A stretch of 64,000 nucleotides of DNA from WHSW01 sp963767285 (GTDB lineage: Bacteria; Actinomycetota; Thermoleophilia; Solirubrobacterales; 70-9). A model generated the notes under the pieces. That model made no database searches and was not told the origin of the DNA. It was given only the letters and a program-made list of their open reading frames with translations. How positions within the stretch are numbered: position 1 is the stretch's first letter; each line of letters begins with the position of its first letter. Both the position numbers and the translations under genes were made by a program. The DNA is taken from positions 992,001 to 1,056,000 of the forward strand of contig CAVYDJ010000002.1 in assembly GCA_963767285.1 (NCBI GenBank), in the 5' to 3' direction. Of the stretch, positions 60,701 to 64,000 are shown in pieces.

Positions 60701-60953
60701 GGGCAGCACGTCGTTCGAGGAGGACGCCGACCCGATGGACGGCTGGGCCGTCTCCGGGGCGCCGGTCGACGACGAGGACATCGAGGGACCGAACCTGAAC
60801 GACTGGGTGCGGCGCGACGGCCTCGGGATCAAGGAGGGCGCCGCGGTCGCCACCCCCGACACGCTCTACATGGGCTTCGGGTTCGAGGGGATCAGCGACG
60901 CAGCGACACGCAACGAAGTCATGGCTCGCACGATCGACCACCTGCTGCCCTGA
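57777..60953 (+). CDS. Secreted zinc carboxypeptidase (M14) with large C-terminal extension
   Basis: 1058 aa from TTG 57777, 5 bases after GGAGGGG. Signal peptide (LVAAVVAVVALAIAPGASGK), N-terminal region, then M14 domain: zinc ligands in SLQHAREWISVEV (His, Glu) and NLHSNGQWLLYPQGW (His), DPNRNFAEHFG, and YTPELSEGAPGAGFVF (catalytic Glu). Residues about 450-1058 hold beta domains, a segment GVLSHYDAVLWYTGDDVV and an immune-inhibitor-A/MAM-like part (SMSFWTSYNLELDFDYMIVE). Likely degrades extracellular peptides. Confidence 0.92.
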   Translation: MSQKYSPSWGGSKLVAAVVAVVALAIAPGASGKQRQQLEMYTVAGPASAIAEGSAGAELVGVEQTTSGVQAEAVLTADQRARLQAAGVRVKPLRDRKGRTVSQQAARMALNGFNVWRSWDEPGGIRDELYEIADEHPNLVKLEVLGTTEQGREIIALKVTKDANKRKDGSRPAVLYSSLQHAREWISVEVNRRTLHHFVDGYDAGDKEIKKLLDHNELWFVLVANPDGYQYTFDHERLWRKNLRDNNENGQIEVGDGVDPNRNFAEHFGYDNEGSSPDPASETYRGPSAASEPETQAMQGLIDRVEPRFQSNLHSNGQWLLYPQGWAIGALDADYPVYVALAGTDADPAIPEFDPGQSADTLYVTNGETTDYADSTAGTIAYTPELSEGAPGAGFVFPDDEGLIQAEFERLLPFHLGLARSAKDPEDPASPVGIGLEPFYLDADDIDPQNGQTSLFDFRFSVSYGDPQEVRVLASRRLGKVNLHYRINGGKVEKEKTSEWTGGETYGPGAGEYYHVVSGSVTGTQPGDSVEVWFKGHGKTSDSFTYSVESDTDRDVLILSAEDYTGASPAKPGVTAPQYLSYYTDALDANGVAYDVYDVDANGRTAPDALGVLSHYDAVLWYTGDDVVTREPGWPAGNASRLAMQELLEVRDFVNEGGRALYTGQRAGQQYTTGLGTQLYDPFENAQCTSDPAIQARCLALSGSGDSQGDPIEYVFGAAITTPGGGSDPDTGDPFPISGIDVPLTGLALERNGADSAQNQAIDSSFITTQDFLAVTDPAGSFPQFASWPAAEYESGIAGPYDPHTGEKFMWSDRADQAYKRLTRTINVPAGGGSMSFWTSYNLELDFDYMIVEAHTVGQDDWTTLPDVNGHTSNDLSTDEACTGGWSNPDDDANVLHPHLTHYQTFNPDGTCSSTGSSGEWNAANGSSSGWQQWELDLSQYAGSQVEISITVLSDWGLQLFPGVFVDDIEVSTGEGSTSFEEDADPMDGWAVSGAPVDDEDIEGPNLNDWVRRDGLGIKEGAAVATPDTLYMGFGFEGISDAATRNEVMARTIDHLLP

Positions 60954-60981
60954 CGCTCGGCGCAGCCGGCGCCCGCCTTGC

Positions 60982-62166
60982 TCAGGCCGGCGCCGGTTCG
61001 CCGACGTCCGCGTACGCGGCCAACTCCAGTTCCATGCAGCGGCTGAGGACCCGCTCGTCGAAGAACGGCAGCACCTGGGTCAGGAAGATCCCGGCCCGGC
61101 CGCCGGCCCGGTCGAGCCAGTAGAAGCAGTTGGCGAGCCCGGCCCAGGCGCCGGTACCGGCGCGGCGCATCCCGGGCAGGTCCGCGAGCACGAGCTCGAA
61201 CCCGAGGCCCCAGCTGCGGGGGACCGGGAGGCTGACGACGTCGTTGGTGACCGCGGGATCCGCGCTCGGGATCACGTCCGGCAGCGGGATCGCCCCGATC
61301 TGGGGTGACAGCGCCAGCTCGACCGTCTCTTCGCGCAGGATGCGGTTCCCGTCGAGCTCGCCGCCGCGCAGGAACGCGCGCAGGAACCGCCCGTAGTCGG
61401 CGGCGGTCGAGTAGCACCCGTGACCGGCGCAGGCCATCTCCGGCTCGGGCGGGAGCGCAAGATCGCTGACCTCGAGGCCGCCGTCGGCAAGCCGCGTGTG
61501 GATCGGCATCAGGCGCTCGCGCTGGGCGTCGCTGAGCCGGAAGGTCGTGTCGCTCATCCCGAGCGGCTCGAACAGATGCTCCGCCAGATAAGCGTCGAGC
61601 GTGGTCTCGGCCACCTCCTCGAGCACGACCCCGGCCCAGTCGACGTTCGTCCCGTACTCCCACGCCGTGCCCGGGTCGGCGACCAGGGGCGTGCCCAGGT
61701 AACCGCGGTTGCACTCGAGCGGTTCAGGGGAGCCGGTGATCTCGTACCAGCGTTTGAGGTTGAAGTTGCTGAACGAGTAGCCGAGGCCGGCCGTGTGAGT
61801 GAGGAGATTGCGGATGGTCGCGCCGCCCGCGGCCGGCCGCAGCCGGGGCTCGTCGCCGTCGAACCCGTCGAGGACCTGGAGGTCTCCGAACTCGGGGACG
61901 ATCGAGGCAACGTCGTCGTCGAGCCCGAGGCGCTCCTGCTCGATCAGCTGGAGCACGCCGACCGTCGCCATCGCCTTCGTCATCGAGGCGATCCAGATCA
62001 TCGTCTCGGTGGTCGCCGCGGTGTCCTCGTCGGCGCGCACCCTGCCGCCTGCGCCCTCGAACAGGACGCCGTCGGCGTCGACCACTGTCGCGATCGCCCC
62101 GGGCACGTCGCCGGCCGCGGCCGCCGCGTCCAGCGTGCCGTTCATCCCTGTCAGCGCTGCGCTCAT
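60982..62166 (-). CDS. Serine hydrolase of the beta-lactamase/esterase (class C-like) fold
   Basis: 394 aa from ATG 62166 behind GGAGGAG. Catalytic S-x-x-K is IWIASMTKAMATVG (about residue 65), the tyrosine motif is in WEYGTNVDWAGVVLEEVA (about 170), and LLTHTAGLGYSFSN matches the family. No signal peptide, so a cytoplasmic EstB-like esterase or D-aminopeptidase-like enzyme is likelier than an antibiotic-destroying lactamase. The frame is open upstream, but the ribosome site decides the start. Divergent from the propeller gene. Confidence 0.88.
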   Translation of the reverse strand: MSAALTGMNGTLDAAAAAGDVPGAIATVVDADGVLFEGAGGRVRADEDTAATTETMIWIASMTKAMATVGVLQLIEQERLGLDDDVASIVPEFGDLQVLDGFDGDEPRLRPAAGGATIRNLLTHTAGLGYSFSNFNLKRWYEITGSPEPLECNRGYLGTPLVADPGTAWEYGTNVDWAGVVLEEVAETTLDAYLAEHLFEPLGMSDTTFRLSDAQRERLMPIHTRLADGGLEVSDLALPPEPEMACAGHGCYSTAADYGRFLRAFLRGGELDGNRILREETVELALSPQIGAIPLPDVIPSADPAVTNDVVSLPVPRSWGLGFELVLADLPGMRRAGTGAWAGLANCFYWLDRAGGRAGIFLTQVLPFFDERVLSRCMELELAAYADVGEPAPA

Positions 62167-62212
62167 CGTGACTCCTCCAATCGGCCGATGTTCGTCGTCC
62201 ATCATCCCTCTT

Positions 62213-63621
62213 ATGCTCATGCGTGTGGGACCGGGCTCTACGAGGGGAAGCTGTGCGCTGATCGCTGCGCTAGCTCTCGCTGCTCCCGCCGCGGCCACGA
62301 CGACCAAGCCCGGGGCGCTCGAGCAGCTGCCCGGCACGGCCGGATGCTTGGTCGACGACACACAGGCGAAGCGCAGTTGCACCTCGGTGCGCGCGCTGCG
62401 GGGACCGGCTCCGTTCCTGGGCTCCCAGGCCGTCGCGATCAGCCCTGACGCGAAGAACCTGTACGTCGCCTCCTCGCGCAGCAACGCGATCGCGATCTTC
62501 AAGCGCAGCTCCAAGACCGGGGAACTGACCCAGCGCGGCGGGACGGCTGGCTGCATCGCGGCCGGCGGCGCCCACGGCTGCGCGACGGCCGTCGGGTTCA
62601 CCGGGCCGAACTCGGTCGCCGTCAGCCCCGACGGCAAGAACGTCTATGCGACGTCGGTCGCCAGCGACACGGTCGCGGTGTTCAGCCGCGACCCCGCGAC
62701 CGGCGCGCTCAGCCAGGCGACCGACGGCAGCGGCTGCATCGCCAACGCGGCGACGTCCGGATGCACGACCGGCCGGGCGCTCGACGGGCCGGACGTGGTC
62801 GTCGCCAGCCCCGACGGCAACAACGTCTACGTCGGCGCCTTTTTCAACAACGCGGTCGCGGTGTTCGACCGCGACCCGTCCACCGGCGCGCTTTCGCAGC
62901 CGGCCGATACGACCGGCTGCATCATCGATCCGACCGAGGACTGCGAGATCGGAATCGCGATCGCGGCACCGGAGGGGATGGCGATCAGCGCCGACGGCAA
63001 CAACGTCTACGTCGCCAACGCGTTCAGCAACGCCCTGGTCATCCTCGACCGCGACCCGGCCACCGGCGCGCTGACGCAGGCCGCCGACGGCAGCGGCTGC
63101 ATCGTCAACGGGGACGTGGCGGTCGCGGGATGCACCCCCGGCCTCTGGCTCGAGGGCGCGAACGCGGTCGCGGTCAGCCCCGACGACGCCGACATCTACG
63201 TCACCTCTCTGCTCAGCAACAGCCTCACGTCGTTCGACCGCACCCCGGCGAGCGGTGACCTCGCCCAGCAGAGCGGGACCTCCGCCTGCGCGATCTACGT
63301 GCTCGCGGTCGGCTGCTCGCTCGGCCGTGCGCTCGAGGCTCCCGAGGGGCTGACGGCCGCGCCCGACGGGGCCAACGTCTACGCCGCCGCCTTCGAGTCG
63401 AACGCGATCGACGTCTTCACCGCGATCCCGCTACCGGCTCGCTGATCCAGATGTCGGGTCGCGCGGGCTGCATGACGACGAGCCAGGCGCCGGACTGCAC
63501 CCGGGCGCGGGCGCTGAAGGAGGTCAGCTCGCTGGCCGTCAGCCCGGACGGCAGGTACCTCTATGCGGCGGCGTTCAAGAGCGATGCCGTCACCGTGTTC
63601 AAGCGACTGAAGGGCGGCTGA
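62213..63621 (+). pseudogene. Secreted YVTN/lactonase-like beta-propeller, frameshifted near the 3' end
   Basis: ATG 62213 (or 62219). Signal peptide (CALIAALALAAPAAATTTK) and repeated blades: VAISPDAKNLYVASSRSNAI, VAVSPDGKNVYATSVASDTV, VASPDGNNVYVGAFFNNAVA, each followed by RDPATGALSQ-type turns and paired Cys (GSGCIANAATSGC). The frame stops at 63445. One inserted base near 63419 would restore DRDPATGSLIQMSG and join the rest (SSLAVSPDGRYLYAAAFKSD) to a stop at 63621 that overlaps the sulfatase ATG. The shift is either a real mutation or a read error. Confidence 0.8.
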
Positions 63622-64000
63622 TGGACGAGACGACCGAGCAGGACGGATTCACCCGTGCCGAGCTGCTGAAGACCGCGGCGGCCGCGGCACCCGGATTGCT
63701 GCTCGCGGGCTCCGGTGCGGCGGCGGCGGCGAAGCCGGCGCGGCGGCGCGGCGGGGCCCGCCAGGTCGCCGGCATGAACGTGCTCGTCTTCATGACCGAC
63801 CAGCAGCGCGCGATCCAGCACTTTCCGCCGGGCTGGTCGAAGCGCAACATGCCCGGCCTGACCCGGCTGCAACAGCACGGGGTCACGTTCGAGAACGCGT
63901 TCACCAACGCCTGCATGTGTTCGCCGGCCCGCTCGACCTTCATGAGCGGCTACTTCCCCGCCCAGCACGGGGTCAAGTACACGCTCGAGACCGACATGAA
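63621..64000 (+). CDS. Sulfatase, N-terminal part, runs off the window
   Basis: ATG 63621 overlaps the preceding stop (TGATG). After a Tat/Sec-like leader (LKTAAAAAPGLLLAGSGAAA; no clear twin Arg) the alkaline-phosphatase-type fold begins: MNVLVFMTDQQRAIQHFPPG, MPGLTRLQQHGVTFENAFTN. The formylglycine signature CSPARSTFMSG (Cys at about residue 100) is intact, so it should be an active type I sulfatase once modified. Coupling to the propeller gene suggests joint action on an extracellular substrate. Confidence 0.92.
   Translation, partial: MDETTEQDGFTRAELLKTAAAAAPGLLLAGSGAAAAAKPARRRGGARQVAGMNVLVFMTDQQRAIQHFPPGWSKRNMPGLTRLQQHGVTFENAFTNACMCSPARSTFMSGYFPAQHGVKYTLETDM

Noticed and set aside
60982..62166. 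Antibiotic-resistance beta-lactamase
   Set aside because: SxxK and Tyr motifs fit the fold, but there is no signal peptide and the family is mostly esterases or peptidases.

Overview
The window is high-GC DNA with strongly biased third codon positions, many GTG starts and stop/start overlaps of the ATGA or GTGA type. Gene content suggests a deep-branching actinobacterium, most likely class Thermoleophilia (Solirubrobacterales/Gaiellales type). The pointers are a DUF177-rpmF-plsX-acpP-rnc-smc-ftsY-ffh-rpsP-khpA-trmD-rplS-lepB-rnhB chain, a FliA/WhiG-type sigma factor and many secreted repeat proteins. This placement is an inference from gene order and style; no 16S gene is present.

Layout. 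1-1.7 kb: a reverse-strand SDR/crotonase/methyltransferase cluster. 1.7-12.6 kb: a compact housekeeping run for fatty-acid and phospholipid precursors, RNA processing, chromosome organisation, SRP targeting, ribosomal proteins, tRNA methylation, signal peptidase and RNase HII. 12.6-30 kb: YraN, ComM, DprA, ThiD, IlvD, a folate/hydrolase pair, an acyltransferase-epimerase pair, an L,D-transpeptidase, XerD-like recombinase, sigma factor, EF-G-like GTPase, RNase HI and a secreted subtilase. 30.1 kb: tRNA-Gly(GCC), whose 3' end is the attachment site of an 11.5-kb integrative element (30186-41698). The element carries a secreted Rhs-like cargo operon, a non-coding region with a large hairpin and a G-rich tract, a short transfer module, excisionase, integrase and a diguanylate cyclase. 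41.7-47 kb: a recombination-scarred zone with RTX pseudogenes, a third att-like site, a 42-bp direct repeat and an HD-GYP/LuxR-ABM-binding-protein operon. 47-64 kb: mostly secreted or envelope proteins (hydrolases, MarC, beta-propellers, a tandem-repeat protein, M14 carboxypeptidase, beta-lactamase-fold esterase, sulfatase).

Most unusual observations. (1) The SMC protein at the normal smc locus is only about 788 aa and has no room for a hinge domain. (2) The adjacent RNase III lacks two of the four acidic metal-binding residues of its active site. (3) A 30-36 bp double-stem palindromic repeat occurs five times with compensatory base changes; three copies lie in frame inside genes (SDR, smc, ftsY). 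(4) The integrative element has clear att sites, matching arm-type repeats at both ends, and a possible transfer or replication origin. (5) A nested palindrome sits between divergent secreted-protein genes at 53.4 kb. Several genes carry recognisable single-base frameshifts (27.5, 42.3 and 63.4 kb).
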